Source of the DNA: Talpa occidentalis
Taxonomy: Eukaryota > Chordata > Mammalia > Eulipotyphla > Talpidae
Length of the DNA stretch: 64,000 nt
Direction: 5' to 3'
Assembly: GCF_014898055.3 (NCBI RefSeq)
Contig: NW_023604861.1
Coordinates: forward strand, 80,758,399-80,822,398
Shown here: one piece after another, positions 39,328-49,250 of the stretch
Position numbering within the stretch: position 1 is the first letter of the stretch
Layout: every line of letters begins with the position of its first letter
Made by a program: the position numbers and the translations under genes
The notes under the pieces: model-generated
Told to the model about the DNA's origin: nothing
Seen by the model: only the letters and a program-made list of their open reading frames with translations
Database searches by the model: none

Positions 39328-39509
39328 AAAATGACAATTCCCAACTCTTCAGAAATCTGTTAAAACCCTGTATGTCAAAACCTAGAAGACAGAGCCAAAG
39401 CTTATCCCATGAAAAAAATTCCCAACTAAATGATTTTTATTACGACAGATTAGAAAGGGTAAAATACACAAATTAATCATTCAAACCAGAGCTTAAAAAA
39501 TGCAAAGAA

Positions 39510-39799
39510 CGGGGGCCTCCCTGGTGGCACAAGGGGTTAAGCACCTCACTATGAAGCAATCTGAAGCCTCTGCAGCATGAGTTCAATCCCTGACTGGCCC
39601 AGGAGCTACCCACATGGCACAGCAGACCTCTCCTGTCTTGCCCACTGCTCCCCTCAGCAGTGTATTTCAGTTAGTCTGCCTTTTCTGTTCCCCACTCTGT
39701 GTCTGGTGAGCCCTCTCACCCCCTGCCCCACATCTCTGGCCTGTGCCCCAGTTCTTGTATGCATAAATAAATAAATAAATCTTTTTTTTTTTTTTTTTT
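39510..39799 (+). mobile_element. tRNA-derived SINE, group II, ending in a T run
   Basis: Starts at gggggcctccctggtggcac and ends cttgtatgcataaataaata, (AATA)n, then atc and a run of about 18 T where other copies have a few T and then A. Target duplication aaatgcaaagaa at 39498-39509 and 39800-39811; the second copy also serves as the 5' duplication of the next SINE. Confidence 0.93.
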
Positions 39800-39812
39800 A
39801 AATGCAAAGAAT

Positions 39813-40077
39813 GGGCCTCCCTGGTAATGTAAGGGGTTAAGGCACAACCTATGAAGCTGTCCACAGCCACTGCAGTGCGAGTTCAATCCCCAGCAGGGAG
39901 CTACCCATGTGGCGCAGCAGACCTCTCCTGACTGGACCACTGCTCCCCTCAGCAGTACATTTCGGGCAATCTGCCTTTTCTGTTCTCCACTTTGTCTCTG
40001 GTGAATCCTCTAACCCCCCCATACTCCTGGTCTGTACCTCAGCTCTTGTATGCATAAATGAATGAATCTTTAAAAAA
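39813..40077 (+). mobile_element. tRNA-derived SINE, group II, second of a tandem pair
   Basis: Starts gggcctccctggtaatgtaa, ggggttaagg, and ends cttgtatgcataaatgaatg plus poly(A). Flanked by aaatgcaaagaa at 39800-39811 and 40078-40089, so three copies of one target sequence bracket two SINEs. Confidence 0.94.
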
Positions 40078-40174
40078 AAATGCAAAGAAATTCTGAGAAA
40101 TGAATATTTAAAAAATTAATGAATGAGAATGCAAATTCCCACAGAATTAAAAAATAAAATCCTGTATCTTTCTT

Positions 40175-40507
40175 TTTTTTAAAGATATTAGTTTTTTTTT
40201 TTTTTTACAGACGCATGTTTTTGTTTTATTTATTTATTTGTTTGTTTGTTTTTTGTTTATACATACACGGGGTACAGTCAGAAGCACGGGAGGGTGAGAG
40301 AATTCACCAGAGCCAGAGTGGGGAGCAGAGCAGGCAGAAGGACCGAAGTACACTGCTGAGGGGAGCAGCGGGTGGCAGGAGAGGTCTGCGCACCATGTGG
40401 GACCCTCCTCCGGTGGCCGGGGAGTAGCCGGGGATCGAACCGGCGCCGCAGACGCTGCGGGCAGCTTCGCAACCCAGCGCTCAACTGCTGCGCCACCAGG
40501 GAGGCCC
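40175..40507 (-). mobile_element. tRNA-derived SINE, group I variant Ib
   Basis: Reverse copy with T-run, acagacgcatgtttttg, (ATTT/GTTT)n, body and head ending in ccaccagggaggccc. Perfect target duplication aaatcctgtatctttctt at 40157-40174 and 40508-40525. Confidence 0.95.
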
Positions 40508-40525
40508 AAATCCTGTATCTTTCTT

Positions 40526-41149
40526 AAAAGGACAAATAAACATTCATCTATTGAGTTTATTCCGTTCGAAAATATTTGCACAAATAAGCAACATCAGAAA
40601 AAAGATAAAGTAATTCTGGACACAGAGTTTAAAGTATAAAAGTTATACTACTAAATTAGAAAAATCTCAATTTTCTCAAAATTGACCTAAGAAGGCTAAA
40701 AAAAAACCCAACCCTGAATAATAACTGAAGATGCTGTTGTTTATAATGATTCCCCCCAAAGAGCACTGAATTCATAAAATGTTTAGAATAATTTCTATCA
40801 TACCCACAAGGAATGTTAATTACTGTGCTAAAGACAAGAGAAAGCTTTTCAATCCATTTTCATAACCCAATGGAAAAACCTGTCAAGAACTGTATATACA
40901 AATAGTATACCAATTAAATTTACAAGTATATACATGAAATTCCAAGCAACATATCAACAAATTAATGTGTGCTCCACAACCAAAAAAAGGTTTGGTCATG
41001 AAAATGGCATCATTATCATATCTACTTAAGAAAGTAGAACCTTATGGTTCATCTCACTAGCTGCTAAAAAGGATTTTATTGAAAATCTGACACTGATGCT
41101 GTTAAAAACAGTTAATATCCTACTATAAGTAATAGAGGGGTTCCTCCTC
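40526..41149. other. Unassigned AT-rich non-coding sequence
   Basis: No gene or repeat family recognised. Confidence 0.4.
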
Positions 41150-41176
41150 CACATGGTGGCACAAGGGGTTAAGCAC
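41150..41176 (+). mobile_element. SINE head fragment, group II
   Basis: Only cctccacatggtggcacaag and gggttaagcac of a group II head remain. The rest of the SINE is missing and a 25-bp duplication follows at once. Confidence 0.65.
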
Positions 41177-41226
41177 TGAAATGAACAGCAATCACAAAAA
41201 ATGAAATGAACAGCAATCACAAAAAA
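41177..41226. repeat. 25-bp perfect tandem duplication
   Basis: The 25-bp unit beginning tgaaatgaacagcaatcac and ending in six A occurs at 41177-41201 and 41202-41226 without a mismatch, directly after the SINE head fragment. Confidence 0.9.
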
Positions 41227-41689
41227 ACTTAACACTGCTATATTAGAAGTAGTTTCATTAAAGACAGAACCAGATAAGAGTAATGATGTAGTAATATAGA
41301 AATGAAATATGGATTTTAAAAAACTCTTACAAGTGATTATTACCAAGGAAAATTATGAGTTTTCCCTAAAACTAAGAAAATAAGAAATAAGAAAAGTAAA
41401 TATTCAAAACAGAAGACTAGATAACTACGTGATAGGACATCATATTATACAGTACACTGCAACCATTAATATGCCATCACTGTGAAGACCTTGTGTATCA
41501 TGTGACATGTCCCTAACAGTCACAATTTTTATTTAAGAGTAATTATAGATGTTTTATAGATGTATATAAATGTATATGTATTTATTTTCCTTACAGAAAT
41601 ATTAAAAAACAAAAATGTCAACTATTTTATCCCTGGATAATGGGATTATTAATTACCTATTATGTCAACATTTAGTGACTTAAGTCATT
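41227..41689. other. Unassigned AT-rich non-coding sequence
   Basis: No gene or clear repeat recognised. Confidence 0.4.
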
Positions 41690-42140
41690 CATCTCAGTTT
41701 CTATGGGTGAAGAATTTGGGACACAGTTTAGAATGGTTCTGCTTCAAGGTGTCTCATGAGATTTCAGTCAGGATACTGGCTGAGGCCACAGTCACAGTAG
41801 GCTTGAATGGGGGCTAAGGGATAGCTTACAAGAAGATTCTCACAGCTGTCATCGGGAGGATCCAGTTTCCTGCTATGTGGGCCTCTTTACAGACAGGGAT
41901 GCTTCATGACATGCAGCTGGACTGCCCCAGAGCCGAAAGTGATCAAGAGAGGACAAGATGCACTATACAATGTCTTTCATGACCTACCCTAGGAAGTCAC
42001 ACTGTTGCTCCTGCTATATTCTGTTCATTAGAATCAAGTCACTAAGTCCAGTCCTCACTCAAGGGGAGAATTATGGTCCACTATTTGAAGGAAAGCGTAT
42101 CAATTTGTGGACATACTTTCAAGTCCCCACAATAAGTAAC
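41690..42140 (+). repeat. Ancient interspersed repeat
   Basis: ggctgaggccacagtcacag, tatgtgggcctctttacag, gaagtcacactgttgctcc, caagtcactaagtccag and tttgtggacatactttcaag occur in the order of an old dispersed mammalian repeat. I do not assign the family. Confidence 0.5.
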
Positions 42141-42799
42141 TTGTGGCATACTCAGAGAAAGAGACATTTATTTTCTAAATAGTTAGTTAAATCCACAAAT
42201 CCACATCCACATACGCACATAAACAATTTAAAAAACAAATATTCTCAATAAGTATGATGTACCTACCAAAAAAGGTAACACAATTTTAAGTTGTAGTAAC
42301 ACAAAAATGGCACCCAGAACAAGTTCTAATGACATTCTGTATCATTGAGGCTGTACCTAGAACGTCTCGTTCATTTGTATACCAATTTCAGTAAATTCTA
42401 ACAAATCGGAGTTTTTCACCTACATAATAACTATATCAAAATGAGGAAGAGTTTAGAGGAAAACAGTGTTTGCCTTGAGATAGAGGAAACTTGAAGGGAA
42501 AAGAGAACAGGCAAATCATCGCTTTCAACATGAAGGGCTGTCATTTGGAAAAGTTAAGAGGCAGAACTTGAATCAATGAGTAAGAGCCACAGGGATGTAA
42601 AGTGGCTATGCCAGAAATTTCTAACAACTACAGTTATTAAAAACCAGATGAGCCACTCAGTGAATGCTCCATGGAGGAGTCCGTGGAGACTGAGGCAGAC
42701 TCAGCCACCTCTTGGGTTCATATTCAAATCGTTCCACCAGTGTGGTTGGTGTTCAAACTAACCATATGGCTTTTACCAAAGCAAACTCCAAGTCATGAG

Positions 42800-42885
42800 G
42801 TGTAAGTGAAATGCACAGTGCTTGGTTCAGTACAGTGCCTGGTGTACAGAGCTGTGTTATAAATGCTAGCTATTATTTCTGTATT
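42800..42885 (-). mobile_element. MIR SINE relic
   Basis: cacagtgcttggttcagtac, agtgcctggtgtacagag and ataaatgctagctattattt are the reverse complement of the MIR 5' half. Confidence 0.7.
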
Positions 42886-42969
42886 GACTCAAAGTATGAC
42901 AAGATGCGCTCTCTCTTAAGGCCCCTTCCAATTTCTAAGACTTAATAAATAAGTCAAAATCACTATAAT

Positions 42970-43345
42970 TGAGTTAGAGCCCAGAGGGGTACACAGCCAC
43001 CATGGGGGCAGACCAAGAGAGCAGGGAAGTCGATCCCAGATGCGCCATCTTGAAAACAGGGAATTTCGTGTCCAGACCTCACCAAAAACTGTGTGGAACT
43101 GAGAAAAGGCTGTCCCCACAGTCAGAGGTGAGCTGAAACCCCTCACAAGCCAGGCCCCCTTACTGGGAATTGGAGCAAGAAGGGAAGACAGCCACCACGG
43201 GGGCAGACTGAGGGCGCAGGGGAGGGCGGTCCCAAGAAGCACCACCTTTGAAACAGGGAACTTAGCCTCCAGCCCTCACCAAAACTGTGTGGAACTGAGA
43301 AAGGGCTGTCCTCACAGTCAGAGCTTCCGACATCCCAGAAGGAGC
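42970..43345 (+). repeat. L1 5' UTR tandem monomers, about 195-bp period
   Basis: Two monomers follow each other. Shared landmarks are cagccacca(t/c)gggggcag at 42994 and 43189, a gaaacagggaa block, ctcaccaaa, then actgtgtggaactgagaaa(a/g)ggctgtcc and cacagtcagag. In L1 such monomers carry the internal promoter. The first is preceded by about 24 bp and then the target duplication, so the element is complete or nearly complete at its 5' end. Confidence 0.85.
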
Positions 43346-43356
43346 TTACCAAAGAG

Positions 43357-44707
43357 ATGCCAGTCAGTACCAATGACACAGTGTCCCAACACATAGGACA
43401 AATAAGAAAACAAGCAGCAGGGAAAGAAAAACTACAAGCAACCAAGCAAGTCCTCAGGGAAAAGACACCCCACCAAAAGAAAATCACCCACCAGACTGCT
43501 ACAACAGTGACTTGGAAGAACTTCTGAGCCTTCCCGAAAGAGAATTTAAAATCGTCATGATTGGGCCTCCCCGGTGGCGCAGCGGTTGAGCACTGGGTTG
43601 CAAAGCTGCCTGCAGCCTCTGCAGCGCCGGTTCAATCCCCGGCTGCTCCCCGGCCACCGGAGGAGGGTCCCACATGGCGCGCAGACCTCTCTTGCCGCGC
43701 CCACTGCTCCCCTCAGCAGTGTACTTCCGTCCTTCTGCCTGCTCTGCTCCCCGCTCTGGCTCTGGTGAATTCTCTCATCATCCTGCGCTTCGGACTGTAC
43801 CCAGTGCTTGTATAAATAAAATAAATAAATAAATCTTAAAAATAAATAGACTCATAAAAAAAATTTTCAAAAATTAAAAAAAAAATAAAATAAAATCGCC
43901 ATGATTAAAAAACTGAAAGAAGTCAAAAACGATATGGGAAAAATAATCAGTGATGAGAAGAATGAAATTGAGTCCCTAAAGAGGGAAGTGAAAGAAATGC
44001 AGGAGATCAAAAGATTAATGGAGGAGCTGAAGAATTCTGGGAAAAGCAATGAAAGCAGAATAGATGAAATGGAAGAACGAAAAAGTACTCTCGAAGACAC
44101 AGAAATAAAAAGAATCAAAACAGAATAGGAAACAGAAGTTCAAAGGAAAAAGAATGAAGAAAGACTTCGGGAACTATCTGACTCCATGAGGAAAGGAAAT
44201 ATAAGTTACAGGATTCCCAGAAGGAGACGAGAGAGACATAGGAACAGAGAAAATATTCAAGGAGATTATCGAAGAGAACTTCCCAAGCATGAAGGAGCTG
44301 AAAATAGACATACAAGAAGCAAGAAGAATACCAAAGTTCCATGATGAAAGGAAAAATACAGCAAAATACATAATAGTAAAGCTCCCAAGAATCCAAGACA
44401 AGAAAAAAATAACGAAACTGTCAAAAGGGAACAAACAGATAACATAGAAAGGAAAACCAATCAGGCTGACATCAGACTTCTCAGAGGAAACACTATGGGC
44501 AAGGAGAGTATGGAGGGACATAATTAACAAACTCCAAGACAATAAATGTCAACCAAGAATACTCTATCCCGCAAAGCTTTCCTCCCTCTATGAAGAAAGA
44601 ATAAGGACCTTCCAGACAAACAGAAACTCCATAATTTTATTACGAATAAACCCCCACTCCAAAAAATACTACAAGGAATCCTAAAGCCAGAACCAACAGA
44701 GGGATGA
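43357..44707 (+). pseudogene. L1 ORF1 (nucleic-acid-binding protein), disrupted
   Basis: ORF1p is the RNA-binding trimeric chaperone of the L1 ribonucleoprotein. A likely start ATG at 43357 opens an N-terminal part (MPVSTNDTVSQHIG) that shifts frame near 43510, before LEELLSLPEREFKIVMI. A group I SINE then splits the frame at 43563. After it comes the coiled-coil part (KKLKEVKNDMGKIISDEKNE) with a stop at about 44126, then the RNA-binding and C-terminal part with IEENFPSMKEL, RLTSDFSEE and QPRILYPAKLSSLYEE. It ends at TGA 44705-44707, overlapping the ORF2 ATG. Family knowledge gives the role; the breaks are seen directly. Confidence 0.85.
43563..43890 (+). mobile_element. tRNA-derived SINE, group I, inside L1 ORF1
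   Basis: Starts gggcctccccggtggcgcag and ends gtgcttgtataaataaaata with an unusually long A/T-rich tail of about 75 bp. Target duplication taaaatcg(t/c)catgatt at 43547-43562 and 43891-43906. Confidence 0.95.
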
Positions 44708-45764
44708 ATAAGAACGAAACAAGACAAAAAATAAAACCACAGAAAAGACAAACAAAATGGCAAATACAGACGCCAATATCAATATTGACTCTAAATGTAA
44801 ACGGAGTAAACTCCTCAATAAAAAGACACAGAGTCACAGGCTGGATCAAGAAACAAAACCCAACCTTTTGCTGTCTGCAGGAAACACATTTACCTACAAA
44901 AGATAAAAATAGACTTAAAGTAAAAAGATGGAAAACAATCTTACAAGCAAATGGACCTAAAAAGAAAGCAGGAACAGCTATACTTATATCAGATAAAACA
45001 GATTTCAAACTCAAAACAGTAAAAAGAGACCCATACAGTCACTACATTACTACATCAAGAAGACATAACACTCATTAACATATATACTCACCAGATGAAG
45101 GAGCACCAAAATATATCAGACAATTATTATCATCTCTGAAAACAGACATCAGAGAAAATACATATGTAGTAGGAGACTTCAACATACCACTATCAACAAT
45201 GGATAGATCAATGAGACAAAAAATAAGTAAGGATACTAAAGCTCTAAATAAGGATCTAGACCTCTTGGGCTTAACAGACATCTACAGAACACTACACCCC
45301 AAAAAATCTGCATACACATTTTTCAAGTGCACACAGATCATTCTCCAGGATCGATCACATACTGGGACACAAGACAAACATCAACAGATACACTAAGATT
45401 GAAATCATACTGATGGAGGACAAGAATAGAAAACTGGAAAGGAGTCCTCACAAGACTAAAACCTGACTCACACAAGGAGGTGGGGGTCGAGGGGAATAAC
45501 ATGACCATTAACCCAGCTATAGAGGTCGTGACCCTTAGGCACCAGTGCCTTATCACAAGGCATGAGACCCAAGCAGGATCAGACTGCTATAGGGAGTGGA
45601 ACACAGGCCTGAGGGTAAAGATATGGAGATTGGGCCCACCCTGGAATCTCTTTTCTAGTTTTGCCTGTTACCCAACATTAGCAACAAGCAGGCCACTCCA
45701 CGGAGGAGTGACCCCTCCCAAAGAGAAAAGGACTATATCAATGCAGTCTCTGCACAGGCTGGGG

Positions 45765-45953
45765 GCAGCACTCCTACTGACCACTTGTGACTATGCAGGT
45801 GCTTCCTTTCACCAACTCTCTCCCTCTGCAGGGCAGCACACCCACTGCCCACCCGTGACTATGAAGGTGCCTCTTTTCACCAACTCTCTTCCTTGGCAGG
45901 GTAGCAGCTTCCTGCCTGCCTGTGACCTGTGAAGGCCGCTCACACCTGCAACC
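45765..45953 (+). repeat. 68-bp tandem repeat inside the LTR, 2.8 copies
   Basis: Units at 45765-45832 and 45833-45900 are exactly 68 bp each and share gcagcac, gactatg, aggtgc and ttcaccaactctct. A third, more diverged partial unit runs to about 45953. Repeats of this kind in LTR U3 regions can hold enhancer elements; here that is an inference. Confidence 0.85.
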
Positions 45954-46147
45954 ATGCAGGCCTCTCTTAGCAAAACCTGTCCCTTTCCCTTTCCCTAATA
46001 AGCCTGTTCTTTAAATATAACTAATGTCTCTGTCTCATGTAGAAACTTACCTGGGGAACTTGCCATGTGCCGCTGAAATGGGAGCTCTGATGAAAACTTT
46101 CCCAGAGTGAACCCAAGGACCTGCAACTCCACAAAACGACAACATTT

Positions 46148-46165
46148 TGGCACCCAACATGGGGC
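46148..46165 (+). other. Retroviral primer-binding site, tRNA-Lys type
   Basis: The 18 bases tggcacccaacatggggc are complementary to the 3' end of tRNA-Lys1,2 except at two places, both G-to-A changes in former CpG sites. This is normal decay of a methylated primer-binding site. Confidence 0.75.
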
Positions 46166-46394
46166 TCTTCACGTCATCTGGTGCCAACATCAATACCAAC
46201 CCTCTTCTCTGACCATGAAGGCATCAAACTAGAAATAAACCATAAAACAGCAAGGAACCCTCCTACCTCATGGAGATTGAAACCCACACTTCTGGAAGAC
46301 CACTGGACTAACAAAGACATCAAAGAAGAAATTCAAAAATACTTTAAGAGGAAAATATATAGCAATACAGGCTCGCATCAAGAAACAAGAAAGA

Positions 46395-46714
46395 GGGCCT
46401 GCCTGGTGGCACAGCGGTTGAGCACTGGGTTGCGAAGCTGCCCGCAGCCTCGGCAGCGCCGGTTTGATCCCTGGCTGCTCCCCGGCCACCAGAGGAGGGT
46501 CCCACATGGCATGTAGACCTCTCCTGCCGCCTGCTGCTCCCCTCAGCAGTGTACTTCGGTCCTTCTGCCTGCTCTGCTCCCCGCTCTGGCTCTGGTGAAT
46601 TCGCTCACCCTCCTGTGCTTCTGACTATACCCAGTGCTTGTATAAATAAATAAATAAATCTTTAAAAAAAAAACTGTTAAAAAAACCTGTTAAAAAAAAA
46701 AAAAAAAAAAAAGA
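46395..46714 (+). mobile_element. tRNA-derived SINE, group I, first of a tandem pair
   Basis: Starts gggcctgcctggtggcacag and ends gtgcttgtataaataaataa, followed by a long tail with two ctgttaaaaaaa units and a run of A. The flank agaaacaagaaagag lies before it; a shorter form, aaaagagaaagag, separates it from the next SINE. Confidence 0.93.
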
Positions 46715-46720
46715 GAAAGA

Positions 46721-46997
46721 GGGCCTCCCCGGTGGCGCAGCGGTTGAGCGCTGGGTTGCGAAGCTCTGCGGCCTCGATCCCCGGCTCCGGCCACTGGAGG
46801 AGGGTCCCACATGGCGTGCAGACCTCTCCTGCCGCCCGCTGCTCCCCTCAGCAGTGTACTTCGGTCCTTCTGCCTGCTCTGCTCCCCGCTCTGGCTCTGG
46901 TGAATTCTCTCACCCTCCGCGCTTCTGACTGTACCCAGTGCATGTATAAACAAAACAACAAACAAACCAGCAAACAAATAAATAAAGCATGCCTCTA

Positions 46998-47021
<24 letters not shown>
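46721..47021 (+). mobile_element. tRNA-derived SINE, group I variant Ib, second of a tandem pair
   Basis: Starts gggcctccccggtggcgcag. The head is internally shortened: gttgcgaagctctgcggcct, then cgatccccgg, so the B box is damaged. It ends gtgcatgtataaacaaaaca, (CAAA)n, then the extra block gcatgcctctaaaa and poly(A). After it the L1 target sequence agaaacaagaaag recurs. Confidence 0.93.
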
Positions 47022-47029
<8 letters not shown>

Positions 47030-47764
47030 GAAACAAGAAAGAACTCAAAGAAACAAACTAATCGCACATCTCAACAAACTAGAAAAAGAACAACAAAAAA
47101 AACCCTAAAACCAGTAGTAGAAAGGAAACAATAAAAATCAAAGCAGAAATAAATGAAATAGAAACTAAAAAAACAATCCAAAAGATCAATGAAACCAAAA
47201 GTTGGTTCTTTGAAAAAATAAATAAAATAGACAACCCCCTAGCCAGACTCAAAAGGAAAAATGGGAGAAAACACAAATAAATAGGATCACGAATGAAAAC
47301 AGAGAAATCACAACAGACACTGCAGAAATCAAAAGAATAATCAGAAAATACTATGAACAGTTATATATGCAAACAAGTTCAACAATCTAGAAGAGATGGA
47401 CAAATTCCTACAACTTCACAATCACCCAAAGCTAGATAAAGAAGAAATAGAACACCTACCTAAACAGACCAATTACAAGCAGTTAAATTGAAATGGTAAT
47501 CAAAATCCTCCCCAAAAACAAAAGCCCAGGACCAGATGGATTTACAAATGAAGTCTACCAAACATTTAGAAACTAAGTATTGCCTATCCTTCACAAACTC
47601 TTTCAAAAAATTGAGAAGGACAGGATAATACCAAACACGCTCTATGAAGCCAACATTACACTAATACCAAAACCAAACAAGGACAACACAAAAAACGAAA
47701 ATTACAGGCCAATCTCTCTAATGAACCCTGATGCAAAAATCCTCAATAAAATTTTAGCTAACAG

Positions 47765-48037
47765 GACCTCCCCAGTGGCGCAGCGGTTGTGCGCTGGGTT
47801 GCAAAGCTGCCTGCAGCCTCTGCAGCGCTGGTTCGATCCCCAGCTGCTCCCCAGTCACTGGAAGAGGGTCCCACATGGCGCGCAGACCTCTCCTGCAGCC
47901 CGCTGCTCCCCTCAGCAGTGTACTTCGGTCCTTCTGCCTGCTCTGCTCCCTGCACTGGCTCTGGTGAATTCTCTCACCCTCCCATGCTTCTGACTGTACC
48001 CAGTGCTTGTATAAATAAATAAATCTTAAAAAAAAAA
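47765..48037 (+). mobile_element. tRNA-derived SINE, group I, in L1 ORF2
   Basis: Starts gacctccccagtggcgcagc and ends gtgcttgtataaataaataa plus poly(A). Perfect target duplication tttagctaacag at 47753-47764 and 48038-48049. Confidence 0.95.
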
Positions 48038-48984
48038 TTTAGCTAACAGATTCCAACAATGTATCCATAAGATAATTCACCATGACCAAGTAGGATTTAT
48101 TCCATGGTCACAGGATGTTTCAACATCCGAATATCAGTCAGTGTAATCCGACACATCAACAAAAAGAAACATAAAAACCATATGATGCTGAGAAAGCTTT
48201 CAACAAAGTACAACACTCATTTATGATAAAGGCCCTTGAAATTCTCGGGATACAAGGAACATCCCTCAACATCATAAAGGCCATATATGACAAGCCCATA
48301 GCCAATATCATTCTCAATGGTGAAAAGTTGAAAGCATTTCCTTCAAGATCTGGAACAAGACAAGGATGTCCACTCTCACCACTGCTTTTCAATATAATAC
48401 TGGAAGTCCTAGCCAGAGCAATTAGACAAGAGAAAGACATACAATGAATCCAAATAGGGAAAGAAGAAGTCAAACTATCACTATTCACAGATGATATGAT
48501 AATATACATAAAGAACTCCAAAAACTCCACAGAAAAACTAATCAAACTCATCAATCAGTTTAGTAAAATAGCAGGATAAAAAATCAACACACAAAACCAG
48601 TAGCCTTCCTATACACAAACAATAAATCTGAAGAAGAAGAAATCAAGAAAACCATTCCTTTTATTATTGAAATAAAAAAAAATCAAATACTTGGGAATAA
48701 ACCTAACAAAAGAGTAAGGGACCTATACAAAGAAAACTATAAAACACCGTATAAAAGAAATAGAAGAAGACACAAAGCAATGGAAAGACATCCCCTGCTC
48801 ATGGACTGGAACAATTAACATTATCAAAATGGCCATCCTACCAAAAGCAATCTACAGATTCAATGCTATTCCAATAAAAAATTCAATGACATTCTTCAAA
48901 GAAATAGAACGAATATTGATGAAATTTATATGGAGCCACCAAAAACCCCAAATAGCCAAAGCTCAACTGAAAAAAAAAAGGAGA

Positions 48985-49250
48985 GGGCCTCCATGGTGAT
49001 GCAGCGAGTTGAGCGCCACGCTGTGAAGTTGTCCACAGTCTCTGCAGAGTGGGTTCAATTCCTAGCTGGCCAGGGAGAAACCCACATGGCGTGGCAGACC
49101 TCTCCTGCCTGACTCGCTGCTCCCCTCAGCAGTGTCTTCGGTCCATCTGCCTGTTCTGCTCCCCACCCTGTCTCTGGTGAATTCTCTCACCCTCCCATGC
49201 CTCTGACTGTACCCCAGTTCTTGTATATATATAAATAAATCTTAAAAAAA
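48985..49250 (+). mobile_element. tRNA-derived SINE, group III, in L1 ORF2
   Basis: Starts gggcctccatggtgatgcag, cgagttgagcgccacg, and ends cagttcttgtatatatataa plus poly(A). Target duplication aaaaaa(g/t)gagag before and after. Confidence 0.92.

Larger units (their letters stand above)
45413..46178 (+). mobile_element. ERV LTR with adjoining primer-binding site, nested in L1 ORF2
   Basis: This block is foreign to L1: ORF2 reads smoothly from the sequence before 45413 to that after 46178. It has LTR-like features: a T/C-rich middle, a weak polyadenylation-like ccctaataagcc near 45990, and an end at acaaca followed by a primer-binding site. The 5' LTR edge may be the tg at 45413 or 45481. No gag, pol or env remains. 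A possible 6-bp target duplication reads ctgatg before and ctggtg after. The Lys-type primer site points to a betaretrovirus-like (class II) endogenous retrovirus. Confidence 0.7.

Noticed and set aside
44704..45078. The 124-codon L1 ORF2 start as a live endonuclease gene
   Set aside because: It is followed by a stop, frameshifts, four SINEs and an LTR block within the same ORF2.
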